Below are positions 24,690 to 33,451 of a DNA stretch of 64,000 bases, in pieces. Position 1 is the stretch's first letter; each line of letters begins with the position of its first letter. A model generated the notes under the pieces. The model saw nothing but the letters and a program-made list of their open reading frames with translations, ran no database searches and was not told the DNA's origin. The stretch spans positions 1,922,001-1,986,000 of the forward strand of contig NZ_CP109467.1 of assembly GCF_036227325.1 (NCBI RefSeq), in the 5' to 3' direction. Made by a program: the position numbers and the translations under genes. The stretch comes from Streptomyces sp. NBC_01465. GTDB taxonomy: Bacteria > Actinomycetota > Actinomycetes > Streptomycetales > Streptomycetaceae.

Positions 24690-25751
24690 ATGAGCGCGCT
24701 GAATCTCGACGACTTCTCCGATCTGATCGAACGCCCCGACAGCGGCGTACGGCGTGACGCCGAGGAACGCCGGGAGCGGATGGCCGTTCCCCCCGGTGCG
24801 CTCGGCCGCCTCGACGAGCTCGGCGAGTGGCTCGCGGTCGCCCAGGCCAGCGCTCCGGTCAGGCCCCTCGCCCAGCCCCGCGTGGTGCTGTTCGCGGGCG
24901 ACCACGGGGTCGCGGGACTCGACGTCTCGGCCCGGGCCGCCGGGAGCGCGCACGAACTCGTACGGTCCGTACTGGAGGGCGCCAGCCCCGTCTCGGTGCT
25001 GGCACGGCGTCTCGACGTACCGGTCCGGATCATCGACGCGGGCCTGGACTGCGACCCCGAACTGCTGCCCGAGGACGTCGTACGCCACCGGGTGCGGCGC
25101 GGCAGCGGCCGGATCGACATCGAGAACGCCCTCACCCTCGAGGAGGCCGAGCAGGCCGTCCGGCTCGGCATGAAGATCGCCGACGAGGAGGCCGACTCCG
25201 GCACCGACCTCGTCGTACTCGGCGATCTGAGCGTCGGCGGCACCACCGCGGCCGCCACCCTGATCGCGGCCCTCTGCGGTACGGACGCCTCGGTGGTCAC
25301 CGGACGCGGCGGCGCCCCCATCGACGACCTGGCCTGGATGCGCAAGTGCGCGGCCGTACGGGACGCCCTGCGCCGGGCCCGCCCGGTCCTCGGCGACCTC
25401 CTGGAGCTCCTCGCCACGGTCGGCGGCGCGGACCTGGCCGCGATCACCGGTTTCCTGCTGCAGAGCTCGGTGCGCCGGATGCCGGTGATCCTGGACGGGG
25501 TCGTCTCCTCGGCCTGCGCCCTGGTCGCCCAGCGGGCCGCCTTCCGCTCCCCCGACGCCTGGCTCGCGGGCCAGCTGACCGGCGAGCCCGCCCAGGCGAA
25601 GGCCCTGGACCGGATGGCGCTCAACCCCCTGCTCGACCACGGCGTCACTGTGGGAGAAGGAGCCGGGGCACTGCTCGCACTTCCGCTCGTCCAAGCCGCC
25701 GCCGCACTGGCGGCCGAGCTGCCCGAGCGCGCGGAGGAAAAGACGGTCTGA
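24690..25751 (+). CDS. cobT: Nicotinate-nucleotide-dimethylbenzimidazole phosphoribosyltransferase
   Basis: 353 residues. CobT makes alpha-ribazole phosphate, the lower ligand of cobalamin, from nicotinate mononucleotide and dimethylbenzimidazole. Recognised from PPGALGRLDELGEWLA near the N-terminus, VVLFAGDHGVAGLDVSARA, VVLGDLSVGGTTAAATLIAALC and the C-terminal GVTVGEGAGALLALPLV that carries the catalytic Glu. The length is normal for the family. It partners cobU (6872) and cobS (29105). It diverges from the polyketide operon. Confidence 0.95.
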   Translation: MSALNLDDFSDLIERPDSGVRRDAEERRERMAVPPGALGRLDELGEWLAVAQASAPVRPLAQPRVVLFAGDHGVAGLDVSARAAGSAHELVRSVLEGASPVSVLARRLDVPVRIIDAGLDCDPELLPEDVVRHRVRRGSGRIDIENALTLEEAEQAVRLGMKIADEEADSGTDLVVLGDLSVGGTTAAATLIAALCGTDASVVTGRGGAPIDDLAWMRKCAAVRDALRRARPVLGDLLELLATVGGADLAAITGFLLQSSVRRMPVILDGVVSSACALVAQRAAFRSPDAWLAGQLTGEPAQAKALDRMALNPLLDHGVTVGEGAGALLALPLVQAAAALAAELPERAEEKTV

Positions 25752-25834
25752 CACCGCACCTCACGGCCGGCGGGACACCACCGGCCGCGAGGTGGGACCG
25801 CCATGAAGCGCAATGCCCCATATCATCGCGTTTC

Positions 25835-27607
25835 ATGGGAGAAGTCCGTTTGTCCAGCGAGGGAGCATCCGACCGGTCCACGACGCTGTCCCGCAGAAGT
25901 GCGGGATTCGCCGTCTGGTACCTCCGCGTCGTCACGTTCATCAATCTGCTCAGCGCGGTCTGGGTCTCTTTCGGGCAGGACATCAAGCGGCACAACGTCG
26001 ACGACTACTTCACTCCGTACCTGCTGACGGCGGGCTTCGCCTCCGGCGCGTTCACGATGTTCCTGGCCATCACCATGCGCCGCCGCAAACGTGCCGCCTG
26101 GATCATGAACTCGGTCATCGGCTGGCTCTTCCTGCTGCTCTTCGCCTTCGCGATGGCCGTCGACGAATCGGTCCGCCGCTACGCCCAGAACTGGGTCTCG
26201 CTCGGTCTGACCGCCGCCTTCGTGGCCGCGCTGGTCCTGGGCAAGCGCGAGTTCTACGCCAAGGGAGACCGCTCCAACCCCAAGCTCGCCACGGCCGTGG
26301 CCGCCGGCGGACTGCTGGTCTGCTCCCTGCTCGCAGCCCTGCTCGTCTCCGCCACCAACAACCCGCGCGACGGTTACACCTCGGACTTCCTGGACCGCTG
26401 GCGCTACGGCGTGATGCGGCTGATCTCCCTGGTCCCCAACAGCTCCCACACCCACGGCATCACCACCCCCGGCTGGGTCGACGTCGTCATCAACATCGTC
26501 TCCACCCTGCTGCTGCTCGCCGTCCTGTACGCGGCCTTCCGCTCGCGCAAGGCCGTCGACCCGCTCAGCGAGGAGGACGAGGCGCAGCTGCGTACGCTCC
26601 TCGACAAGCACGGCGACCGCGACTCGCTCGGCTACTTCTCGCTGCGCCGCGAGAAGAGCGCCATCTGGTCGCCCACCGGCAAGGCGGCGGTCACCTACCG
26701 CGTCGTCGGCGGGGTCTCCCTCGCGTCCGGCGACCCGATCGGCGACCCGGAGGCCTGGCCGGGCGCGATCGACCCCTGGCTGGCCGAGGCGCGCGAGCAC
26801 GGCTGGATCCCCGCCGTCATGGGCGCCAGCGAGGAGGGCGGCACCGTCTTCGCCCGGCACGGGCTCAACGCACTCGAACTCGGCGACGAAGCGATCGTGG
26901 AGATCGCGGAGTTCACCCTGGAGGGGCGCGCGATGCGCACCGTCCGTCAGGCCTACAACCGGGTCAAGCGCGCCGGGTACACCGTCCGCATCCGCCGCCA
27001 CGAGGACATCCCCGCCGAGGAGATGGACCAGCTCCTGGCGCGCGCCGACGACTGGCGCGACGGAGCCACCGAACGCGGCTTCTCGATGGCGCTCGGCCGG
27101 CTCGGGGACCCTGGCGACGGACGCTGCGTCATGCTCGAATGCTCGGACGGGGAAGGGGAGTTGCGTGCCGTACTGAGCTTCGTGCCCTGGGGCCCCGAAG
27201 GCCTCTCCCTCGACCTGATGCGCCGTGACCGCGACTCCGAGAACGGCCTGATGGAGTTCATGGTCATCGAACTCCTGCAGCGCGCAAAGGAGATCGGGAT
27301 CACTCAGGTCTCACTGAACTTCGCGATGTTCAGGTCTGTCTTCGAACGTGGCTCGAAGCTCGGCGCCGGACCGGTGCTGAGGTTGTGGCGCTCCCTGCTC
27401 AGCTTCTTCTCCCGCTGGTGGCAGATCGAGTCCCTCTACCGCGCCAACGCCAAGTACCGGCCGATCTGGGAGCCACGATTCATGCTCTTCGAGAAGAGTG
27501 CGGACCTGCTGCGCATCGGGATCGCCTCGGCGCGCGCCGAGGGGTTCCTGGAGGCACCGGGCCTGCCCAAGTGGCTCCACCGCAGGCACCTGGGGTCCAA
27601 GAGATGA
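25835..27607 (+). CDS. MprF-like phosphatidylglycerol lysyltransferase (DUF2156) membrane protein
   Basis: 590 residues. Five or six hydrophobic segments fill the first 260 residues (VWYLRVVTFINLLSAVWVSF, TMFLAIT and others). A cytoplasmic C-terminal GNAT-like LPG-synthase domain follows, with VGGVSLASGDPIGDPEAWPGAI, RQAYNRVKRAGYTV, GFSMALGRLGDPGDGR and FAMFRSVFERG. The family transfers amino acids from tRNA to phosphatidylglycerol or moves aminoacyl lipids, changing surface charge. Start ATG 25835 (MGEVRLSSEG). TTG at 25850, six bases after GGAGAAG, is a serious alternative. A much longer ORF running back to 24827 is only cobT shadow. Overlaps the next gene by ATGA. Confidence 0.85.
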   Translation: MGEVRLSSEGASDRSTTLSRRSAGFAVWYLRVVTFINLLSAVWVSFGQDIKRHNVDDYFTPYLLTAGFASGAFTMFLAITMRRRKRAAWIMNSVIGWLFLLLFAFAMAVDESVRRYAQNWVSLGLTAAFVAALVLGKREFYAKGDRSNPKLATAVAAGGLLVCSLLAALLVSATNNPRDGYTSDFLDRWRYGVMRLISLVPNSSHTHGITTPGWVDVVINIVSTLLLLAVLYAAFRSRKAVDPLSEEDEAQLRTLLDKHGDRDSLGYFSLRREKSAIWSPTGKAAVTYRVVGGVSLASGDPIGDPEAWPGAIDPWLAEAREHGWIPAVMGASEEGGTVFARHGLNALELGDEAIVEIAEFTLEGRAMRTVRQAYNRVKRAGYTVRIRRHEDIPAEEMDQLLARADDWRDGATERGFSMALGRLGDPGDGRCVMLECSDGEGELRAVLSFVPWGPEGLSLDLMRRDRDSENGLMEFMVIELLQRAKEIGITQVSLNFAMFRSVFERGSKLGAGPVLRLWRSLLSFFSRWWQIESLYRANAKYRPIWEPRFMLFEKSADLLRIGIASARAEGFLEAPGLPKWLHRRHLGSKR

Positions 27608-28332
27608 GCCTTCGCCCGGTGCGCACCTTCGTGCGCCGCGAGTGGGGGCCCCTCTTCGGCACGGTGTGGGCGGTGCTCCGCGCCAGGAAGTGGCGGGCGA
27701 TCCCCGTGACCCTCGCGTCGGTCTGCCTCACCGCGCTCTTCCAGATCGTGCAGAACCAGGACTGGGGCTTCGAGCCCGTCCAGAACATCGGTTTCGTACG
27801 CGCCGAGGACCCGCTCTGGCTGGCCCTGCTCCGTACGCCGCTCTCGCTCTTCGTCCCCGCCCTCGACCTGCCCGTCTGGGGTGCGCTCGCCCAGATCCTG
27901 ATCGTCTTCGGGATCGCCGAGATCTGCATCGGCTGGAAGCAGACGCTGCTGATCGCCTACCTGACGACCCTCGCCGGGACGATGTACGCACGGATCGGCA
28001 TCGCGACAGGCCCCGACGGCCTCTTCGGCCTGCCCGCCTCCGACGCCCGGATCGTCGACACCGGCCCCTCGGCGGCGGTCGTGGGCCTCGCCGTGTACGT
28101 CTGCTGGCGCTACCGGGCCTACTGGACGGCCGGGTTGGTGATCGTGTCGATGGTCGTCGAGGTGATCATCAAGGACAACCTCGCGGGCAAGGAGCACCTC
28201 GCGGCGATCGCCGCCGTACTACTCGTGATCGCGTTCACCGCACGCTACGACCGCCGGCGTCAGCGCCGGTCGGTGAACGAGCCCCTGCCGCGCAGCGAGA
28301 CCCGGTCGGGGGCCCCGCCGATCAGGTCGTGA
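27604..28332 (+). CDS. Rhomboid-like integral membrane protein
   Basis: 242 residues with about six hydrophobic helices. The segment IVDTGPSAAVVGLAVYV resembles the rhomboid GxSx nucleophile helix and KEHLAAIAAVLLVIAF the His helix, so a Ser-His dyad is possible. Actinobacterial rhomboid-like proteins with this arrangement are common, but protease activity is not established for them. Its ATG overlaps the stop of the lysyltransferase gene, so the two are coupled. The last 73 bases overlap the end of the opposing membrane-protein gene. Confidence 0.75.
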   Translation: MSLRPVRTFVRREWGPLFGTVWAVLRARKWRAIPVTLASVCLTALFQIVQNQDWGFEPVQNIGFVRAEDPLWLALLRTPLSLFVPALDLPVWGALAQILIVFGIAEICIGWKQTLLIAYLTTLAGTMYARIGIATGPDGLFGLPASDARIVDTGPSAAVVGLAVYVCWRYRAYWTAGLVIVSMVVEVIIKDNLAGKEHLAAIAAVLLVIAFTARYDRRRQRRSVNEPLPRSETRSGAPPIRS

Positions 28333-29036
28333 AGCCTGCGCCGGGGCAGCACCCAGCGACGGTCGTGCCGGTAGGCGCGGCGCATCGCGCGGGCGCGGCG
28401 GCGCGGGCGGGGGTGGTAGAAGCGGCGGGCCCAGGGCGAGACCGGGCGGGCGAGGCGGATCGCACCGCCCAGTGCGACGAAGGGGACGACGACCCCGATG
28501 AGTGCGGTACGGGGCTTCCCCTTGGCCAGCGCGATGAGCGCGCAGACGAAGTTCAGCGCGGTGCTCGTCACGAGCAGACCCCGGCCGTGCTGCTCCTGCG
28601 GGGTGAGCTGGCTGACCCCGAACGGCAGGAATCCGCAGAGGACAAGACCGACCAGGGCGGCGGTGAGCACCACGATCTCGACGCTCTTGCGGCCCTGTTC
28701 GCTCCAGTAGACGTCGTCGAGATGGAGGAGCAGGGCGAACTCGTCGAGGACGAGCCCCGCGCCCGTACCGAAGATGACCGCGCAGACCGCGGCGCCCACT
28801 CCGGAGCGTCCGCTGGCGACGGCGCCGAAACCGCCGACGACGGTCAGGACGACGCCGGGCACGACGTGGTGGACGTGCAGCCCGCCCGGGGTGATGTTCC
28901 GGAAGGGGCCGCGGCCCGCCCTGATCAGCCGGGCGACGGTGCGCACCGCGACGAAGGACAGGACGAAGGAGACCAGGGCGAGGAGCAGCGGGAGCTTGCC
29001 CGGGTCGAGGATGTTCTGTTCCCACCAGTGACCCAT
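28260..29036 (-). CDS. Integral membrane protein, unknown function
   Basis: 258 residues with about five or six membrane helices. Polar motifs lie between helices: GGLHVHHVVPG, VLDEFALLLHLDDVYW and QLTPQEQHGRG. The C-terminal 65 residues are basic and Arg-rich (RPRRRARAMRRAYRHDRRW), probably cytoplasmic. Conserved His and Asp residues in HVHH and LDEFALLLHLDD suggest metal or lipid binding, which is only inference. Its 3' end overlaps the rhomboid-like gene antisense by 73 bases. I do not recognise the family. Confidence 0.78.
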   Translation of the reverse strand: MGHWWEQNILDPGKLPLLLALVSFVLSFVAVRTVARLIRAGRGPFRNITPGGLHVHHVVPGVVLTVVGGFGAVASGRSGVGAAVCAVIFGTGAGLVLDEFALLLHLDDVYWSEQGRKSVEIVVLTAALVGLVLCGFLPFGVSQLTPQEQHGRGLLVTSTALNFVCALIALAKGKPRTALIGVVVPFVALGGAIRLARPVSPWARRFYHPRPRRRARAMRRAYRHDRRWVLPRRRLHDLIGGAPDRVSLRGRGSFTDRR

Positions 29037-29104
29037 GACACCTGCTTCCGGTTTGCGCGTATTGCGTAACTTAGCGGCAGCCGACGGCGGATAACCTGCG
29101 CGCC

Positions 29105-29872
29105 ATGGACGGCATACGTTTCGCCTTCGGCACCCTCACGGTCCTCCCGGTCCGGGTGACCCGCTGGGACCGCGAGGCGGCCCGCTCGGGGATGCTCTGC
29201 GCGCCGCTGGCCGGGCTGGTCGTGGGGCTGTGCGCGGCCGCGGCCGGCGGGCTGTTGCTGCTGCTCGGCTCGGGCCCGCTGCTCGCCGCCGTCGCCTCGG
29301 CCGCCGTACCGGCCGCGCTCACCCGGGGGCTGCACCTCGACGGTCTCGCGGACGTCGCCGACGGGCTCGGCAGCGGCAAGCCGGCCGAGGACGCCCTGCG
29401 GATCATGAAGCAGTCGGACATCGGCCCGTTCGGCGTGATCTCCCTGCTCTTCGTCCTGATGGCCCAGACCGCCGTGCTCTTCCAGCTGTACGGGGAGAGC
29501 TGGGCGCACGGCGCGGTCGCGGCCGCCGTTTCCGCGGTCGCCGCCCGCCTCGCCCTCACCCTCGCATCCCGCGCGGGGGTGCCGGCGGCCCGCCCCGAGG
29601 GGCTGGGTGCGGCGGTCGCCGGGGTGGTGCCCGTACGGTCCGCACTGACCGTCGCGGCCTTGGCCATGGCCGCCTGTGCGGGGGCGGGCCTGACCTTCGG
29701 TCCGTACAGTGCGATCCAGCACGCACTGGCCGCTCTGGCAGGGCTCGCAGCGGCCCAACTCCTGCTCCGGCACTGCCTGAAGCGGTTCGGCGGGGTGACC
29801 GGTGACGTGTTCGGCGCGCTGGCCGAAACGGCGGCCACGGCGACGCTGGTCGTACTGGCGTGGAGCCTGTAG
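29105..29872 (+). CDS. cobS: Adenosylcobinamide-GDP ribazoletransferase (cobalamin synthase)
   Basis: 255 residues, polytopic. CobS joins adenosylcobinamide-GDP to alpha-ribazole, the last step of cobalamin assembly, in the membrane. Signature LTRGLHLDGLADVADGLGSGK, then ALRIMKQSDIGPFGVISLL, with hydrophobic helices over the rest. The N-terminus MDGIRFAFGTLTVLPVRV fits the family. The ribosome-binding site is weak. It stands 69 bases after the divergent membrane-protein start and is followed by pepA. Confidence 0.94.
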   Translation: MDGIRFAFGTLTVLPVRVTRWDREAARSGMLCAPLAGLVVGLCAAAAGGLLLLLGSGPLLAAVASAAVPAALTRGLHLDGLADVADGLGSGKPAEDALRIMKQSDIGPFGVISLLFVLMAQTAVLFQLYGESWAHGAVAAAVSAVAARLALTLASRAGVPAARPEGLGAAVAGVVPVRSALTVAALAMAACAGAGLTFGPYSAIQHALAALAGLAAAQLLLRHCLKRFGGVTGDVFGALAETAATATLVVLAWSL

Positions 29873-29964
29873 AAGCCCGCGGTCGTCACCGAGCGTAGGC
29901 TCTCGACGGGGCGGCCCCATCCGTCGGCCACCAACGAACTCAACGGAAGCGAGATTTCACCACC

Positions 29965-31476
29965 GTGACTGCTCTCACTCTCAGCACGGCCGGCGCGGCC
30001 ACCCTGCGCGCCGACGCCATCGTCGTCGGCATCGCCAAGGGCCCCAAGGGCCCTGTCGTCGCCCCGGGCGCGGAGGCCGTGGACAAGGCGTTCGACGGCA
30101 AGCTGGCCGCCGTCCTGGAGACCCTCGGTGCCTCGGGCGCCGAGGGCGAGACGACCAAGGTTCCCGCGGCCTCCGGCCTGAAGGCCCCGGTCGTGCTGGC
30201 CGTCGGCCTCGGCTCCGTACCGGAGAAGGACGAAACGTACGCCGAGGAGTCCCTGCGGCGTGCCGCCGGTGCCGCCTCCCGTGCGCTGCACGGCACCAAG
30301 AAGGCCGCGTTCGCGCTGCCCGTCGAGACCGCCGAGGACGTCCAGGCCATCGCCGAGGGCGCACTGCTCGGTGCGTACGCCTTCATCGCGTACCAGGAGC
30401 AGGCCAAGGACGCCAAGGGCGTGCTCGCCGACGTCGCGATCCTGGGCGCCAAGCCGCGGGACAAGGCCCACAAGGCCGCCGCCGAGCGCGCGATCGCCGT
30501 CGCCGAGGAGATCAACCGGGCGCGGGACCTCGTCAACACCCCGCCGAACGACCTCTACCCCGAGTCCTTCGCCGCCGTGGCCACCGCCGCCGGCAAGGAG
30601 CACGGCGTCAAGGTCCAGGTCATCGACGAGAAGGCGCTGATCAAGGGCGGCTTCGGCGGCATCCTGGGCGTCGGCCAGGGCTCGGAGCACGGGCCGCGCC
30701 TCGTGAAGCTCTCGTACACGCACCCCAAGGCCGAGAAGTCGCTCGCCTACATCGGCAAGGGCATCACCTACGACTCGGGCGGCATCTCCCTCAAGCCGGC
30801 CGGCCACAACGAGACGATGAAGTGCGACATGGCCGGTGCGGCCGCCGTCTTCGCCGCCGTGGTGTCCGCCGCGCGCCTGGGCCTGCAGGTCAACGTGACC
30901 GGCTGGCTGGCGCTCGCCGAGAACATGCCGTCGGGTTCCGCCACCCGCCCGGGTGACGTCCTGCGCATGTACAGCGGCAAGACGGTCGAGGTCCTCAACA
31001 CCGACGCCGAGGGCCGCCTCGTGCTGGCCGACGCGCTCGCCAAGGCCGCCGAGGAGAAGCCCGACGCGATCGTCGACGTGGCGACCCTGACCGGCGCCAT
31101 GATGATGGCGCTGGGCAACCGCACCTTCGGCATCATGGGCAACGACGAGTCGTTCCGTACCGCCATCCACGAGATCGCGGAGGAGGTCGGCGAGCAGTCC
31201 TGGCCGATGCCGCTCCCGAGCGACCTGCGCAAGGGCATGGACTCCCCCACCGCCGACATCGCCAACATGGGCGAGCGGATGGGCGGCGGCCTGGTCGCCG
31301 GTCTCTTCCTCCAGGAGTTCGTCCCCGACGACATCGCCTGGGCGCACCTGGACATCGCGGGCCCGGCCTTCAACGAGCAGGCCCCGTTCGGCTACACCCC
31401 CAAGGGCGGCACCGGCTCCGCGATCCGGACGCTGGTCCGTCTCGCCGAGCGCACCGCCGCGGGCGACCTGGGCTGA
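29965..31476 (+). CDS. pepA: Leucyl aminopeptidase (M17)
   Basis: 503 residues. Cytosolic di-metal aminopeptidase of family M17. Metal and active-site motifs: GKGITYDSGGISLKP (Lys and Asp), NETMKCDMAGAAAV, and the signature NTDAEGRLVLADAL. N-terminal macro-like domain (about 1-170), then the catalytic domain, including VNTPPNDLYPESFA. GTG start at 29965 after CGGAAGCGAGATTTCACCACC. It is followed by a strong terminator at 31493. It catalyses removal of N-terminal Leu and related residues in peptide turnover. Confidence 0.95.
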   Translation: MTALTLSTAGAATLRADAIVVGIAKGPKGPVVAPGAEAVDKAFDGKLAAVLETLGASGAEGETTKVPAASGLKAPVVLAVGLGSVPEKDETYAEESLRRAAGAASRALHGTKKAAFALPVETAEDVQAIAEGALLGAYAFIAYQEQAKDAKGVLADVAILGAKPRDKAHKAAAERAIAVAEEINRARDLVNTPPNDLYPESFAAVATAAGKEHGVKVQVIDEKALIKGGFGGILGVGQGSEHGPRLVKLSYTHPKAEKSLAYIGKGITYDSGGISLKPAGHNETMKCDMAGAAAVFAAVVSAARLGLQVNVTGWLALAENMPSGSATRPGDVLRMYSGKTVEVLNTDAEGRLVLADALAKAAEEKPDAIVDVATLTGAMMMALGNRTFGIMGNDESFRTAIHEIAEEVGEQSWPMPLPSDLRKGMDSPTADIANMGERMGGGLVAGLFLQEFVPDDIAWAHLDIAGPAFNEQAPFGYTPKGGTGSAIRTLVRLAERTAAGDLG

Positions 31477-31492
31477 CGTCCCGGTATCTCCG

Positions 31493-31530
31493 ACGCGTAC
31501 GGCCCCGGGTGCGCCCGGGGCCGTACGCGT
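31493..31530 (+). terminator. Terminator after pepA
   Basis: A perfect 17-bp stem (ACGCGTACGGCCCCGGG and its complement) with loop TGCG, 16 bases after the pepA stop codon. No U-tract. Confidence 0.85.
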
Positions 31531-31543
31531 TCATGCTGAACGC

Positions 31544-31756
31544 ATGTCATCGGACCTCGGGCCCGGCCTCGCGCCAGAAGAACAGGGATCGCGGCTGGCC
31601 GACAACATCGGCTGGATCGTCCTCGCGTGTGTGCTGCTGATGTGGTTCGCGGTCTGCAACCTCGTCGGCGGATGGCCGCGCTGGGCGATCGGGATCGGCC
31701 TCGCCGTCGCGCTCTGCCTGCTCGGGCGGTGGTTCCAGGGGCGTCTGCGCCGCTGA
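31544..31756 (+). CDS. Small two-helix membrane protein
   Basis: 70 residues: a soluble N-terminus (MSSDLGPGLAPEEQGSRLADN), then IGWIVLACVLLMWFAVCNLV and AIGIGLAVALCLLGRWF as two membrane helices separated by GGWPRW, and a basic tail. It lies alone between the pepA terminator and lpd. No recognised domain. The composition is fully consistent with a real small membrane protein of unknown role. Confidence 0.6.
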   Translation: MSSDLGPGLAPEEQGSRLADNIGWIVLACVLLMWFAVCNLVGGWPRWAIGIGLAVALCLLGRWFQGRLRR

Positions 31757-31982
31757 TCCCGGCCGTTCGCCCTCGACGAAATTCCTGCCTTCGCGCGGCT
31801 GTCACGGGCCTATGTGCTGTGCCACACTCCGGCCCCGCGTCTCGAACGCCGCCGACAAGTGCGAAGATGGGTTCTCGGCAGGACAGGGCCCCCACCACAG
31901 GGCCGAAGACACAAGCGGCCGTAGCCCGCCGCCGACCGGTCAGGGAAGACCGTGCCGGCGCACCATGCATGGAGGACGTGAC

Positions 31983-33371
31983 GTGGCGAACGACGCCAGC
32001 ACCGTTTTCGACCTAGTGATTCTCGGCGGCGGTAGCGGCGGTTACGCCGCGGCGCTGCGTGCATCGCAGCTGGGTCTGGACGTCGCCCTGATCGAGAAGA
32101 ACAAGCTCGGCGGCACCTGCCTGCACAACGGCTGCATCCCCACGAAGGCCCTGCTGCACGCGGGCGAGATCGCCGACCAGGCCCGCGAGAGCGAGCAGTT
32201 CGGCGTCAAGGCGACCTTCGAGGGCATCGACATCGCGGGCGTCCACAAGTACAAGGACGACGTGATCGCCGGCCTGTACAAGGGCCTGCAGGGCCTGGTC
32301 GCCTCCCGCAAGGTGACCTACATCGAGGGCGAGGGCCGTCTGTCGTCCCCGACCTCCGTGGACGTCAACGGCCAGCGCATCCAGGGCCGCCACGTCCTCC
32401 TCGCCACCGGCTCCGTACCGAAGTCGCTGCCGGGCCTGGAGATCGACGGCAACCGGATCATCTCCTCCGACCACGCGCTGGTCCTGGACCGCGTCCCGGA
32501 GTCGGCGATCATCCTCGGCGGCGGCGTCATCGGCGTCGAGTTCGCCTCGGCCTGGAAGTCCTTCGGGACCGACGTGACCATCGTCGAGGGCCTCAAGCAC
32601 CTCGTGCCGGTCGAGGACGAGAACTCCTCCAAGCTTCTTGAGCGCGCGTTCCGCAAGCGCGGCATCAAGTTCAACCTGGGCACCTTCTTCCAGAGCGCCG
32701 AGTACACCCAGAACGGTGTCAAGGTCACCCTCGCCGACGGCAAGACCTTCGAGGCCGAGGTGCTGCTGGTCGCGATCGGCCGCGGCCCGGTCTCGCAGGG
32801 TCTCGGTTACGAGGAGCAGGGCGTCGCGATGGACCGCGGCTATGTCGTCGTCGACGAGTACATGCGCACCAACGTCGAGACGATCTCGGCCGTCGGTGAC
32901 CTCGTCCCGACCCTCCAGCTCGCGCACGTCGGCTTCGCCGAGGGCATCCTGGTCGCAGAGCGTCTGGCCGGTCTCAAGACCGTCCCGATCGACTACGACG
33001 GCGTGCCGAAGGTGACGTACTGCCACCCCGAGGTCGCCTCCGTCGGTATCTCCGAGGCCAAGGCCAAGGAGATCTACGGTGCGGACAAGGTCGTCGCTCT
33101 GAAGTACAACCTCGCGGGCAACGGCAAGAGCAAGATCCTCAAGACCGCGGGCGAGATCAAGCTCGTCCAGGTCAAGGACGGTGCCGTGGTCGGCGTCCAC
33201 ATGGTCGGCGACCGCATGGGCGAGCAGGTCGGCGAAGCCCAGCTGATCTACAACTGGGAGGCCCTGCCTGCCGAGGTCGCGCAGCTCATCCACGCGCACC
33301 CGACGCAGAACGAGGCGCTCGGCGAGGCCCACCTGGCGCTGGCCGGGAAGCCGCTGCACTCCCACGACTAG
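31983..33371 (+). CDS. lpd: Dihydrolipoyl dehydrogenase (E3)
   Basis: 462 residues. Flavoprotein E3 that reoxidises dihydrolipoyl groups of the 2-oxoacid dehydrogenases. FAD Rossmann motif VILGGGSGGYAAALRA, redox disulfide Cys46/Cys51 in GGTCLHNGCIPTKALL, NAD motif ILGGGVIGVEFAS, and the C-terminal dimerisation His-Glu pair in HAHPTQNEALGEAH. GTG at 31983 follows GGAGGACGTGAC. An upstream in-frame extension to 31812 has no ribosome-binding site. It is followed by sucB (80-base gap), so both belong to one dehydrogenase operon. Confidence 0.96.
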   Translation: MANDASTVFDLVILGGGSGGYAAALRASQLGLDVALIEKNKLGGTCLHNGCIPTKALLHAGEIADQARESEQFGVKATFEGIDIAGVHKYKDDVIAGLYKGLQGLVASRKVTYIEGEGRLSSPTSVDVNGQRIQGRHVLLATGSVPKSLPGLEIDGNRIISSDHALVLDRVPESAIILGGGVIGVEFASAWKSFGTDVTIVEGLKHLVPVEDENSSKLLERAFRKRGIKFNLGTFFQSAEYTQNGVKVTLADGKTFEAEVLLVAIGRGPVSQGLGYEEQGVAMDRGYVVVDEYMRTNVETISAVGDLVPTLQLAHVGFAEGILVAERLAGLKTVPIDYDGVPKVTYCHPEVASVGISEAKAKEIYGADKVVALKYNLAGNGKSKILKTAGEIKLVQVKDGAVVGVHMVGDRMGEQVGEAQLIYNWEALPAEVAQLIHAHPTQNEALGEAHLALAGKPLHSHD

Positions 33372-33451
33372 CAGCGACCAGAAGCACCCGGTAGCCCTCG
33401 GGCTGCGACGACCACAGACTTCCGCACTTTCCGTTAGGAGCAACTGAAACC

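Noticed and set aside
24827..27607. Rightward frame that would extend the lysyltransferase by 336 residues
   Set aside because: The added part lies in the alternative frame of cobT and is Arg/Pro-rich. The natural starts are at 25835 or 25850.
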